Shown: positions 1 through 8,756 of the stretch, one piece after another
Layout of the letters: every line of letters begins with the position of its first letter
Position numbering within the stretch: position 1 is the first letter of the stretch
Assembly: GCA_964471945.1 (NCBI GenBank)
Contig: CAYYIJ010000055.1
Span: forward strand, 1 to 16,436
From: JASEHD01 sp964471945
Lineage (GTDB): Bacteria > Bacteroidota > Ignavibacteria > UBA10030 > SZUA-254
Length of the DNA: 16,436 nt
Reading direction: 5' to 3'
Notes under the pieces: generated by a model
The model's input: only the letters and a program-made list of their open reading frames with translations
Databases searched by the model: none
Told to the model about the DNA's origin: nothing
Position numbers and translations under genes: made by a program

Positions 1-2683
1 TAAATGAATTACTCACAGCCGATGTCAATCCGCTGCTCGATGCTGTTAACTGCTTCGAGCCAGTTAAATCTATACTCAAATCATTGAATGTTGCTAATCC
101 ATTTGAATTAGTTAACTGTGGAGTGGTACCACTTAACGTTCCAGTGCCAGTCGATAATGCCATACTCACTGATACTCCTGACGTTGCTACATCATTTCCA
201 TACCCATCTTTTAGTTGAACTGTAACCGCTGGCGCTATCGTTTGCCCGGCTATTGTATTCGTTGGTTGCTGGATAAATACTAACTGTGTCGCTGAACCGG
301 GATTTATTACAATTCCTTCAATTGTGCCAGTCTTTGAGTTACCATCGGTTGCTGTTATATTAATTGTTTCTGCAATGTTATCTTTTGTCTGTATCGAAAA
401 TGTCCCTGCTGTTAATGTCTTCGTGTTATCGCCATATGTACCATCTCCATTACTATCAAACTGTACACCACCAGTACCCGACATTGTAACAACGGTATTG
501 TTATCTTCAGTCACAGTTTGGTCTAGGCTATTTTTTGCCGTAACAGTTACTAAAAATGCTGTCCCGGCAATCTGCGGCGATGAAACACTCACGTGATAAT
601 GGTTAATCCCGGATTCACCAATAGCAAAATCACTCATTGCGGTTAACCCTGTTGCTTCAGTAGTCATTGATGTTCTATTTCCGGTGATCGTAGTAAACCA
701 ATTAGCACCATCATATCGCCGTATTAAAAAATTAGCCTGTGTAGCCCCCATATCAAGATCATCAGGATTAAGAAATGTGAACTTAACATCATAATTTGTA
801 AAGCTAATTCCATTTCCCGGAGTCAATATCCAATATCGATTGACACTTTTTGAAGAATTTATCCCGGATGTTGATATATTCGGATGTTCAGATCCGATAG
901 TTGATACAGTAACACTTCCAGCATTTGTCACATTCGCAAATGATAAATCGACAGGTAAGTAATTCACCCCAACCCCAATCGGAAAAGTGATCGCTTGTAC
1001 CCCTGTTGAAAACATCTTCTGAAATGTACCAATAATATGTCCGCTGGTCCTTGAAACAGTTCCACTTGTACCAAGCACAATCCTATTTGTGTTAGTTGTA
1101 ATATTACCACTTTGAAGTGTAAGTGTTCCATTCACTATTACATCAGTTTGGAGTGTTACCCCATTTGCGTTATTAATAGTAAGATTGTTAAACAACGATC
1201 CATTAATCGTTTGATTGCTCGTTCCATTCAGTGTTATGGTTCCGCCATTGTTGTTGAACGTTCCTTGATTGTTCCAATTACCGGCAATATTCATATTACC
1301 ATTTGGTGCAGTCAACGTACCAATAATGTTGATATTGTTGAATGTATTAATGGTTGTACCACTTATCGATGTCGCTCCATTAAAAGTGACGGTACCACCA
1401 TTATGAATGAATGTTCCATTGTTTATCCAATTGCCACTAATAGTTAGATTCTCAGTTGATGCGGTTACGGTACCATTTGTAATTCTAAATTCATTTCCCA
1501 CTTCCGCAGCCGAAGATCCAAAACTCCATCCTCCACCAATTCCATTGAAATTGAGATTGTAGAATTTATTACTGCCAATCATCGATCCGGAAAGTGTTTT
1601 GCCCGTTGTTGTAGAATTAAAAGTTACTGTTCCAGTACCAGAAGTAAATGTGCCTCCATTATTTGTCCAATTTCCAGCAACTGTGAATGTAGGAATTCCA
1701 GTGCTGCCTTGAGGTTTAAGTGTTCCTCCATTAAGTTGAACATTCCCTGTTACGTTTACTGTCGGAGTACCAGAGCCACTTGTGAAAACAAACGTACCAT
1801 TACTTAAAACAATGTCCCCCGTGATGTTGACCGTTGGTGAAGAGGAAGACGCTAATCTAAATTCGGCAGTTCCGGTACTTTGGATTGTTAAATTACCCTG
1901 TATCGTTTGCAAATTCCCAGTTGCACTCAAACTTGTACCACCTGAAAAATTGATAATGACATTCCCAAACGAAATGTTAGAGAAACCCATTCCAGAATTT
2001 TGTATCTCATACGTACTTGTTGAAGCAAAACTCCTTGATGCGCCGGGAATGCCTGTTGCTGTTGTATGAATATATTTCCCATTTCCACTTATCGTAAATG
2101 TACCTCCAACAGCAGGTGCAGTACTTCCTGTAGTTACTGATGATGTTGATATTATCAGATCGTTGAGGGTACATGCATTCGATCCATTAATCGATTGTGA
2201 CCCAGATTTATTCATCGTGAGATTACAAACCCTATTTGGATTTACACGAAAATTTAATATCCCATTATTCGTAATGTCCCCACCCAGATTCAATGTATGA
2301 GTTGCATTTACTGGAACCTGGAATATACCATTAGCAGTAATATTTAAATTCCCTGTGATTGTTATACTTCTATTTGTTCCATCAAAATTTAACGTACCAC
2401 TCACTCCTTCACCAACCGTAAGCTTCGCAATGGTGAAATTAATATTAAGTGATACTGTATATGTATCGCGAATTAACACGGTGTCAGTATTTACCGCTGA
2501 ACCAGGATAAACACCTACACCTGCATTATTCCACGTGGCACCGCCATCTATCGAAATCGACCATGTAGTATTTGCATTCCAATTACCAGTTGCTCTGGTA
2601 CGATATTGATTTGCATTCAACGTTGTTGCAGTGATAAGTGTAAGAAGAACTAAAGCAAGAATAAAGTTATTATAGAATTTCAT
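1..2683 (-). CDS. Large secreted beta-helix/Ig-like repeat surface protein (3' end beyond window)
   Basis: The frame is open from an ATG at 2683 to base 1 (894 full codons, no stop), so the C-terminus lies outside the window. Residues 1 to about 24 form a signal peptide (basic start, hydrophobic core, cut after LNA). Residues 25-690 are rich in Asn, Gly, Thr and Ser. A GNW-x-N-x-GTF...GTVTFNG unit recurs near residues 337, 417 and 468, with a related GNW at about 31. This is typical of parallel beta-helix or adhesin-like proteins. From about 697 come two Ig-like (Big-type) modules, the second starting near INPGSATQLVF at about 793. Such proteins in the Bacteroidota/Chlorobiota group are usually exported by Sec and then T9SS, and the missing C-terminus probably carries a sorting domain (inference). 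AAAGG lies 7 bases before the ATG. Function is unknown; adhesion or a cell-surface structural role is the likeliest guess. Confidence 0.85.
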   Translation of the reverse strand, partial: MKFYNNFILALVLLTLITATTLNANQYRTRATGNWNANTTWSISIDGGATWNNAGVGVYPGSAVNTDTVLIRDTYTVSLNINFTIAKLTVGEGVSGTLNFDGTNRSITITGNLNITANGIFQVPVNATHTLNLGGDITNNGILNFRVNPNRVCNLTMNKSGSQSINGSNACTLNDLIISTSSVTTGSTAPAVGGTFTISGNGKYIHTTATGIPGASRSFASTSTYEIQNSGMGFSNISFGNVIINFSGGTSLSATGNLQTIQGNLTIQSTGTAEFRLASSSSPTVNITGDIVLSNGTFVFTSGSGTPTVNVTGNVQLNGGTLKPQGSTGIPTFTVAGNWTNNGGTFTSGTGTVTFNSTTTGKTLSGSMIGSNKFYNLNFNGIGGGWSFGSSAAEVGNEFRITNGTVTASTENLTISGNWINNGTFIHNGGTVTFNGATSISGTTINTFNNINIIGTLTAPNGNMNIAGNWNNQGTFNNNGGTITLNGTSNQTINGSLFNNLTINNANGVTLQTDVIVNGTLTLQSGNITTNTNRIVLGTSGTVSRTSGHIIGTFQKMFSTGVQAITFPIGVGVNYLPVDLSFANVTNAGSVTVSTIGSEHPNISTSGINSSKSVNRYWILTPGNGISFTNYDVKFTFLNPDDLDMGATQANFLIRRYDGANWFTTITGNRTSMTTEATGLTAMSDFAIGESGINHYHVSVSSPQIAGTAFLVTVTAKNSLDQTVTEDNNTVVTMSGTGGVQFDSNGDGTYGDNTKTLTAGTFSIQTKDNIAETINITATDGNSKTGTIEGIVINPGSATQLVFIQQPTNTIAGQTIAPAVTVQLKDGYGNDVATSGVSVSMALSTGTGTLSGTTPQLTNSNGLATFNDLSIDLTGSKQLTASSSGLTSAVSNSF

Positions 2684-2690
2684 ACCAGTA

Positions 2691-2695
2691 CCTTT
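2691..2695 (-). promoter_or_regulatory. Shine-Dalgarno of the left-edge surface protein
   Basis: AAAGG on the minus strand, 7 bases before the ATG at 2683. It supports this start, which also gives a clean signal peptide. Confidence 0.5.
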
Positions 2696-2762
2696 ATAGT
2701 GAAAAATAATTAATAGAGAAGGGTTTGAAAACATCCTTTTAATAACAATAATGTTTCCTCAA

Positions 2763-2791
2763 ATTATACAAATTTTAAAAATGAAAAGCAA
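2763..2791 (-). promoter_or_regulatory. Candidate sigma-70-like promoter of the surface protein gene
   Basis: On the minus strand, TTGCTT (2791-2786) is followed after 17 bases by a perfect TATAAT (2768-2763). This would give a leader of roughly 75 bases before the ATG at 2683. The surrounding 292-base gap (2684-2975) is very AT-rich, so chance matches are easy. No other gene is seen in the gap. I also looked for a Bacteroidetes-type TAnnTTTG box and did not find a convincing one. Confidence 0.4.
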
Positions 2792-2887
2792 TAGAAAAAA
2801 CATAGAAAATTGAAATAAATAAATATTATGAACTTGCGTTATTTAATAATACTTAAAAAATAGCAATTTTTGCATACTCGATAACAT

Positions 2888-2917
2888 TGACAATTTTCCC
2901 AATTTACTTGGTTGTCA
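2888..2917. repeat. Bulged inverted repeat downstream of the thioredoxin gene
   Basis: TGACAA at 2888-2893 pairs with TTGTCA at 2912-2917. Inside these arms, CCAA pairs with TTGG around a short loop, giving about 10 base pairs with one bulge. It lies about 60 bases past the thioredoxin stop, where a transcript end is expected. It lacks a following T tract on the minus strand, so it may protect the 3' end of the mRNA rather than terminate transcription. Confidence 0.3.
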
Positions 2918-2975
2918 TTATTTAATAAAAGAGAGTTTTGTCTTAAATCCTTTTAGTTAATCACTTCATCCTACT

Positions 2976-3296
2976 TTATAAATGATGGGATAATTTCTCT
3001 ACAAGATGACGTTTCTGAACCGCCCCAACAATTTGTTCAACTATTGTTCCTCCTTTAAATATCATTAAAGTCGGTATGCTACGAATTCCATATTGCATTG
3101 CAGTTTTTGGATTAGCATCAACATCGAGTTTGGCAACTGTCAGCTTTCCTTGATAATCTTTTGCAACCTCTTCAAGAACCGGCGCAATCATCTTACAAGG
3201 ACCGCACCAAATCGCCCAAAAATCAACAAGCACAGGTAGATTAGAATTCAATACTTCTGTCTGAAAATTTGAATCATCAACAATAATTGGTTTCAA
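2976..3296 (-). CDS. trxA: Thioredoxin
   Basis: A small cytoplasmic dithiol reductase of about 106 residues, the usual single-domain thioredoxin length. The active site is WAIWCGPCK with cysteines at about 31 and 34 (Ile replaces the more common Glu, Ser or Pro). The cis-proline motif SIPT is present, as is the buried Asp in LVDFWA. It keeps protein thiols reduced, taking electrons from thioredoxin reductase, which is not in this window. No ATG start exists. TTG codons occur at 3302 and 3296. The one at 3296 sits 7 bases after AAGGA, whereas 3302 is only 1 base away, so 3296 is preferred; the longer form would add two residues. It lies 52 bases after dnaE and probably shares its transcript. 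Confidence 0.93.
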   Translation of the reverse strand: MKPIIVDDSNFQTEVLNSNLPVLVDFWAIWCGPCKMIAPVLEEVAKDYQGKLTVAKLDVDANPKTAMQYGIRSIPTLMIFKGGTIVEQIVGAVQKRHLVEKLSHHL

Positions 3297-3303
3297 TATC
3301 AAT

Positions 3304-3308
3304 TCCTT
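3304..3308 (-). promoter_or_regulatory. Shine-Dalgarno that decides the thioredoxin TTG start
   Basis: AAGGA on the minus strand, 7 bases before TTG at 3296 and 1 base before TTG at 3302. The spacing favours 3296 as the real start. Confidence 0.55.
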
Positions 3309-3348
3309 TTTAAGTTTGTTTATAAATCGGCAGTCAATATACGAAATT

Positions 3349-6300
3349 TTATTGTGAAATTCTCACACTCGATTGACCTAAAATATTTTCCACATCCCGA
3401 ATAAAATCATCGCTGAGACTAACATTGAATTTTGTCGATTGATACAAATGAAGCTCTGTGCTATTAGGGTCTATAACATTGAAAAAACAAGGATACTTTC
3501 CCTCGAAACGTTCAAAAACCTTTCTCAACGTCGCAATTTTTTCTTCCTCTATGCTATCAAGTTTTATCGAAACGATTACCTTTTTTGTGAATTTGTCTCT
3601 TACGTGATCTATAGGAACAACCTCTTTTACGATAATACGGAGTGAATCACCATTTCGCTCTCCATTCCCGATCACCATTACCATCGCATCTTCTTTTAAA
3701 CAATTCTGGTATTGTCGGTACGCATCAGAAAATATTATACATTCACCCTTTCCGGAAAAATCTTCAAGTGTAATAAAAGCCATCATGTTTCCTTTTTTAT
3801 CGACTTTCTTCTTAATGGTGGAAATAATTCCCGCCGCCCGAACAGTTGTACCTGACCTTACAGCATCTGGATTACCAAATCTTGCAGTTACGAATGCATC
3901 GATCTCCAATTCATACTTCCGAAGTGGATGACCTGAGACATAAAAACCAAGCACTGCTTTCTCCCTTGAAAGCATTTCACTTTCACTCCAAGCTATTGCA
4001 TTAGGCATGGGCGGGCACGCTTCAACCTTACCAATCCGTTGGCTTGCCTCAAATAGTGAAGATTGACCCCTCGAAATCTGGCTCTTGGAAGTTTGACCAA
4101 ATTGAATCGCTTTTTCTATGCACTCGAATAGTTGTGAGCGATTGAGGTTTACACTATCAAAAGCACCTGCCTGAATTAATCCTTCGAGCGTTTTTTTATT
4201 GACAAGACGTAAATCGACCCGATGGCAAAAATCAAATAAATTTTCAAATCGTCCGTGTTCCGTCCGTGTCTTGATGATATTCTCCACAGCTCTGACTCCC
4301 ACATTTTTAATCGCACTTAATCCGAAACGAAGTCCGCGCGGTATTACAACAAATTGCACACTACTTTCGTTAACATCAGGATGAAGAACTCTGATGTTCA
4401 TCTTTCGGCATTCATCGATCAATTTAACAACGGAGTCCGTATCACCAATCTCAGCCGACATAGTCGCTGCCATGAACTCTGCAGGATAATGTGTTTTCAG
4501 ATAAGCAGTTTGGTAAGCCAAAACAGAATAGGCGACACTATGCGACTTATTAAAACCATAAGAAGCAAATTTTTCGATTAAGTCGAAAATTTCACCAGCT
4601 ATTTTTTTTGTAAACCCTTTTATTAAAGCTCCTTCATTAAATTCTGATTTTTGCTTTGCCATCAAGCTTTTATCTTTTTTGCCCATTGCTCTTCGCATCA
4701 AATCAGATTTTGCTAACGAAAATCCTGCTACCTCGCTGGCGATTTTAATAACTTGCTCTTGATAAACTATAATGCCGTAGGTTTCCTTTAGAATAGGTTC
4801 AAGTTTCGGATGAATATAATCTATGCGGCTTCCCTGCTTGCGATTAATGAAATCACCTATCATCTCCATCGGTCCTGGGCGATACAGCGCATTCATCGCA
4901 ATTAAATCACTAATTGACGTCGGTTTCAGTTTTCGCAGCCAATCTTGCATCCCCGATGATTCAAATTGAAAAACACCAATTGTTTGTCCACGACCAAAAA
5001 GCTCAAAAGTCTGTGGGTCATCTTCAGGAATTTTTTCAATATCAATCTTGATATTTAAGTTCGTTTTGATTAAATTAAGAGCGTTCTCAAGCACTGTAAG
5101 TGTCCGCAGACCAAGAAAATCCATCTTCAGCAAACCTGCGTATTCAAGATCTATCATGTTATATTGGGTCATTACTTCGGTCTGCGGCGTTTTGTATAAC
5201 GGTACATAATCTATTATCGGACCGGGAGCTATCACTACACCTGCCGCGTGTGTTGAAGCATTACGGTTCAATCCTTCAAGGACAAGTGATATCTGGATCA
5301 ATTCCTGAATTTTTTCATCATCACTTTCCTTCAGCCATTTAAGCTCTGGATTGCTCTCAAACACTTCAGCAAGCGGTGTTATTTTACCTTGGATGGAGGG
5401 AATCTGTTTAGTGATGGAATCGATTACGTTAAGTGGAACACCGAGTACACGCCCGACATCTTTTAGAACTGCACGCGAGGCGAGCGTACCAAAGGTGATA
5501 ATCTGCGAAACAGATTCACTGCCATATTTATTTTTCACATATTCGATCACTCGGTCGCGCTTGTTGTCCGAAAAATCGATATCAATATCTGGCATACTTA
5601 CACGATCGGGGTTGAGGAAACGCTCAAAGAGCAGATCGTATTTTAACGGGTCAACGTTAGTAATACCAAGCGAATAAGAAACAAGGCTCCCGGCTGCACT
5701 ACCACGCCCGGGTCCAACAAAGATACCCATGTTCCGTGCTGCATTTATAAAATCCTGCGTGATTAAAAAATAACCTGCATAACCCATACTATTAATAACG
5801 GTTAATTCGTGTTTAAGCCGTTTCTCTATTTCTGGACTGATTGTGCTATACCGTTTGTGCATTCCTTCATTAGCGAGTCGCTCAAGATATCCATCGAGAG
5901 ATCTTACACCGACATCTTTTGGTATGGGAAACTCGGGCATGTACGGTTTTTCCGGTTCAAGATTAAGATTCTCAACTTTTTCACCAATTTCCAGCGTTGA
6001 TGTAATTGCTTGTGGAATAGTTTGAAATAACTTACACATCTCATCCGCTGATTTGAAGTATAGCTGGTCTGTCTGATACCTAAGTTGATGATAATCGGTT
6101 GTATTCGATTGACTTGCATCCGGTATCATTAGTAGAACGTTATGAGCAAGTGCATGTTCTTTTTTGATGTAATGGATATCATTCGTACCAACGAGTTTGA
6201 CTCCGAATTCATTTGATAACCGCGGCATATATTCAAGTATCGGTTTCTCTTTATCTAAAGAATGGTTCTGCAACTCAAGATAGAAATCATCTTTGAATAT

Positions 6301-6819
6301 ATCCTTCAACATTCCTGTTGTTTTGTTGGCTTTATCAATCTGACCATGAACTATATATTCTGCTACAACACCATTCGGACACCCAGAAAGGGCAATAAGT
6401 CCACCTGAATATTTCTGTAAAAGTTCAAGATCAATCCTCGGTTTGTAATAAAAACCCTCCAAATGTCCATAACTACAGAGTTTAATTAAATTCTTATATC
6501 CTTCGAGATTTTTTACAAGGAGGACGATGTGTTGATAAATTCCTCGTCCTTGTCCTTGTTTCATTTTTTGAGAGTTAACTTCTCTATCAAATCGAGTTCC
6601 TTCTAATACAATATAAAGCTCACAACCTATTACTGGTTTTATATTTGCTTTCTTTGCTGTTTTATAAAATTCGATTGCACCAAACATCACGCCGTGGTCA
6701 GTGAGTGCAACGGCATTCATTTTATTTTCTACCGCTGCATTGACAAGCCCCTGAATTGACGCTGCGCCATCTAAGAGACTGTAATGTGAATGATTATGAA
6801 GGTGAATGAATTCAGACAT
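3349..6819 (-). CDS. dnaE: DNA polymerase III subunit alpha
   Basis: Catalytic subunit of the replicative DNA polymerase: 1156 residues from ATG at 6819, close to the E. coli enzyme (1160). A TTG at 6828 would add three residues, but the ATG gives the standard MSEFIHLHNHS start. Domains in order: PHP (1 to about 270), starting HLHNHSHYSLLDG; palm with GPGRGSAAGS (about 369-378); catalytic aspartates in PDIDIDF (about 411-415) and LLKMDFLGL (about 567); fingers; a helix-hairpin-helix region near 830-850; a QSSLF sequence at about 919-923 that fits the beta-clamp binding motif; and an OB fold (about 992-1067) with a short C-terminal tail. All nine PHP metal-binding positions appear filled (see findings). 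No clear Shine-Dalgarno is visible. It follows proS by 56 bases and precedes thioredoxin by 52, suggesting one operon. This is DnaE1-type, not PolC. Confidence 0.98.
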   Translation of the reverse strand: MSEFIHLHNHSHYSLLDGAASIQGLVNAAVENKMNAVALTDHGVMFGAIEFYKTAKKANIKPVIGCELYIVLEGTRFDREVNSQKMKQGQGRGIYQHIVLLVKNLEGYKNLIKLCSYGHLEGFYYKPRIDLELLQKYSGGLIALSGCPNGVVAEYIVHGQIDKANKTTGMLKDIFKDDFYLELQNHSLDKEKPILEYMPRLSNEFGVKLVGTNDIHYIKKEHALAHNVLLMIPDASQSNTTDYHQLRYQTDQLYFKSADEMCKLFQTIPQAITSTLEIGEKVENLNLEPEKPYMPEFPIPKDVGVRSLDGYLERLANEGMHKRYSTISPEIEKRLKHELTVINSMGYAGYFLITQDFINAARNMGIFVGPGRGSAAGSLVSYSLGITNVDPLKYDLLFERFLNPDRVSMPDIDIDFSDNKRDRVIEYVKNKYGSESVSQIITFGTLASRAVLKDVGRVLGVPLNVIDSITKQIPSIQGKITPLAEVFESNPELKWLKESDDEKIQELIQISLVLEGLNRNASTHAAGVVIAPGPIIDYVPLYKTPQTEVMTQYNMIDLEYAGLLKMDFLGLRTLTVLENALNLIKTNLNIKIDIEKIPEDDPQTFELFGRGQTIGVFQFESSGMQDWLRKLKPTSISDLIAMNALYRPGPMEMIGDFINRKQGSRIDYIHPKLEPILKETYGIIVYQEQVIKIASEVAGFSLAKSDLMRRAMGKKDKSLMAKQKSEFNEGALIKGFTKKIAGEIFDLIEKFASYGFNKSHSVAYSVLAYQTAYLKTHYPAEFMAATMSAEIGDTDSVVKLIDECRKMNIRVLHPDVNESSVQFVVIPRGLRFGLSAIKNVGVRAVENIIKTRTEHGRFENLFDFCHRVDLRLVNKKTLEGLIQAGAFDSVNLNRSQLFECIEKAIQFGQTSKSQISRGQSSLFEASQRIGKVEACPPMPNAIAWSESEMLSREKAVLGFYVSGHPLRKYELEIDAFVTARFGNPDAVRSGTTVRAAGIISTIKKKVDKKGNMMAFITLEDFSGKGECIIFSDAYRQYQNCLKEDAMVMVIGNGERNGDSLRIIVKEVVPIDHVRDKFTKKVIVSIKLDSIEEEKIATLRKVFERFEGKYPCFFNVIDPNSTELHLYQSTKFNVSLSDDFIRDVENILGQSSVRISQ

Positions 6820-6841
6820 GATGAACAAAGATGAATCGTCT

Positions 6842-6857
6842 ACACATAAGCATGTGT
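6842..6857. repeat. Small perfect hairpin between proS and dnaE
   Basis: ACACAT (6842-6847) and ATGTGT (6852-6857) form a 6-base-pair stem with a 4-base loop. On the minus-strand transcript it follows a run of eight T and precedes the dnaE start by about 22 bases. The T run is upstream of the stem, so it is not an intrinsic terminator in the direction of transcription. It could affect translation or processing at this junction, or be chance. Confidence 0.3.
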
Positions 6858-6875
6858 TAAAAAAAACTTTTTATC

Positions 6876-8570
6876 TCAACTTTCAAGATATTTCTCAATA
6901 TAATTTACAACTTTGCCAAGCTCGACAATTTCTCGCTTGTTGGTTCGGCGCTCCTTCATTTCCACGTTTCCATGTGCAACATTTTTCTCTCCGACAATAA
7001 TCTGGAGTGGTATCCCTAATAAATCCGCATCTTTAAATTTGAATCCAGGACTTACATTATCCCGATCATCGAACAACACATCTATCAATGATTGCTGCAA
7101 TTTCGTGTAAATATTATTAGCGACACTAACTACTTTTTCATTGTTCGAATTTACTATCAAAAGATGAGCATGAAATGGCGTAAGGGTCTTATTCCATATG
7201 ATTCCGTTTTTGTCATGATTCTGTTCGATGAAACAAGCCACGATACGCTCGACACCGATACCATAGCTTCCCATAATTATCGGTTTTTCTTTTCCATCCT
7301 CATCGAGATAATAGGCATGCATAGCATCCGCGTACTTTGTACCTAACTTGAAAATATGTCCAAGCTCTATAGCATTCACAATTCTTAAGTGTGAATTACA
7401 CTTCGAACATGGCTCATTAGCATTTATAGTCCTTAGATCGTAATATCCATCAACCTTTACATCGCGCTGAAGATCGATATTACCGAGATGATAGTCGTTT
7501 TTATTTGCCCCGCTTATCAGATTGTTACCTCCCTGCAGCCGTTTGTCAATAATTATCCTGAACCCCTTTAAACCGATGGGTCCGATTGAGCCAGCATCAG
7601 CGCCGGTTAACATCAACAATTCATCTTGCCTGCACGTACGAATATCTGCCCCTATAACTGCCTGTAGTTTTGCCTCATTCAATTGATCATTTCCCATCAT
7701 TAAAATCAATACAGGAGTTTTATCCTGCATATACACCAACGATTTAGCAAGGAACCGCTCATCGACTTTTAAAAAATCTTTCAGTTCATCGATTGTCCCA
7801 ACATTTGGAGTATGAATTTCTTGAATCTGGTTGCTCTCTTTTTCATGCTGAGCTTTCGGCATATTCGAAGTTGCAACCTCAAGGTTTGCAGCATATCCAC
7901 AATGATCACAAACCGCACAAGTGTCTTCTCCAGATTCAGATTCAATCATAAATTCCTGCGACGCACTCCCTCCCATGGCACCGCTGGATGCACCAACAAT
8001 AAAAAATTTTAAACCTGCTTTGTTGAAAATATTTTTATACGCTTCCGCATGAAGCTCATAACCTTTATTGAGGCCTTCCCATGTCGCATCAAGCGTATAA
8101 GAATCTTTCATAAAAAATTGCCTACCACGAATCACGCCTGATCGAGGTCTCGGCTCATTCCGAAATTTCATCTGAATCTGATACCAGATTTGCGGCAAGT
8201 CTCGATATGATTTAATATGATTCTTCGCAATCTGACAAATTACCTCCTCATGTGTTGGTGCAAGAACAAGAGGACGATTTTTCAGGTGAAACATTGTATC
8301 GCCAAAATCCTTGGCTCTGTCAGTCTCTTCCCATAATTCAAGTGGATTAAGGGCGGGCAGATGAAACTCATGTCCGCCGATTGCATCCATATCTTCCCGG
8401 ATGATATCCATAACCTTCCTGAGAATCCTATAACCGAGTGGTAAGAAAGAATATACACCTGCTCCAAGTGATCTTATCATTCCAGCTCGTAACATTAGTT
8501 GGTGGCTCGGGATCAGTGCGTCCGAGGGAATTTCTTTCAAAGTCGGTATAAAATATTTGCTTAATCTCAT
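6876..8570 (-). CDS. proS: Prolyl-tRNA synthetase (bacterial type, with editing domain)
   Basis: Class II aminoacyl-tRNA synthetase that charges tRNA-Pro; 564 residues against about 570 in E. coli. Motif 1 is around SLGAGVYSFLPLG (34-46). APTHEE is at 104-109. Motif 2 is FRNEPRPRSGVIRGRQFFMKDSYT split over 136-159, and motif 3 is GSYGIGVERIVA (434-445). Between motifs 2 and 3 lies the INS editing domain (about 225-395), which clears mischarged Ala-tRNA-Pro. It is bracketed by cysteine pairs (218/221/224 and 388/391), a zinc-ribbon-like trait common in this type. The anticodon-binding domain runs from about 465 to the end. The ATG at 8570 gives the typical MRLSKYFIPTLKE start, but no Shine-Dalgarno is visible before it. 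It is the first protein gene of the proS-dnaE-trxA group. Confidence 0.97.
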   Translation of the reverse strand: MRLSKYFIPTLKEIPSDALIPSHQLMLRAGMIRSLGAGVYSFLPLGYRILRKVMDIIREDMDAIGGHEFHLPALNPLELWEETDRAKDFGDTMFHLKNRPLVLAPTHEEVICQIAKNHIKSYRDLPQIWYQIQMKFRNEPRPRSGVIRGRQFFMKDSYTLDATWEGLNKGYELHAEAYKNIFNKAGLKFFIVGASSGAMGGSASQEFMIESESGEDTCAVCDHCGYAANLEVATSNMPKAQHEKESNQIQEIHTPNVGTIDELKDFLKVDERFLAKSLVYMQDKTPVLILMMGNDQLNEAKLQAVIGADIRTCRQDELLMLTGADAGSIGPIGLKGFRIIIDKRLQGGNNLISGANKNDYHLGNIDLQRDVKVDGYYDLRTINANEPCSKCNSHLRIVNAIELGHIFKLGTKYADAMHAYYLDEDGKEKPIIMGSYGIGVERIVACFIEQNHDKNGIIWNKTLTPFHAHLLIVNSNNEKVVSVANNIYTKLQQSLIDVLFDDRDNVSPGFKFKDADLLGIPLQIIVGEKNVAHGNVEMKERRTNKREIVELGKVVNYIEKYLES

Positions 8571-8583
8571 TTGTGTTTTTAAT

Positions 8584-8613
8584 ATTATATTTTTATTATC
8601 TCTTAGTTCTTAA
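8584..8613 (-). promoter_or_regulatory. Weak candidate promoter directly before proS
   Basis: A perfect TATAAT (8589-8584, minus strand) lies 13 bases before the proS ATG. TTAAGA is 18 bases further upstream (8613-8608). A start here would leave a leader of only about 7 bases, which would suit the missing Shine-Dalgarno. The -35 match is poor and the region is AT-rich, so read-through from the tRNA promoter is equally possible. Confidence 0.25.
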
Positions 8614-8616
8614 GAG
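8600..8616. repeat. Hairpin in the proS leader
   Basis: CTCTTA and TAAGAG pair perfectly around a 5-base loop. A second weak stem (AGAAG/CTTCT on the minus strand) lies just upstream in the transcript. No T tract follows and no T-box or known riboswitch sequence is recognised. The 186-base space between tRNA-Arg and proS holds no gene. Confidence 0.25.
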
Positions 8617-8756
8617 AAGACCCCGCTTCTTGGTTAAGCAGCTATGTAAAGCACGGTATATTGCTGAAGTATTGAATACCCCCGAACTTTAGTTTAGGTT
8701 AAAATAACAAAACACAGTTAGGTTTAAATCCATGTCAGCATTTTCGATCTCTCGCG

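Noticed and set aside
1205..1684. Possible CRISPR or DNA tandem repeat array
   Set aside because: The similarity is at protein level (GNW...GTVTFNG units) with differing DNA sequence and irregular spacing, so it reflects protein repeats.
324..2069. Plus-strand open frames at 324-596, 1112-1447 and 1782-2069
   Set aside because: They are antisense to the long minus-strand surface protein, whose frame is continuous and has a signal peptide and repeats. Their translations resemble no protein and look like complements of Thr/Asn/Gly-rich coding sequence.
2863..2873. Small hairpin with T-rich tail as a terminator after thioredoxin
   Set aside because: The stem is only four base pairs in a very AT-rich region, too weak to support.
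8571..8756. T-box or riboswitch before proS
   Set aside because: No T-box sequence, specifier loop or antiterminator/terminator pair is recognisable, and T-boxes are mainly a Firmicutes feature. Only small hairpins are present.
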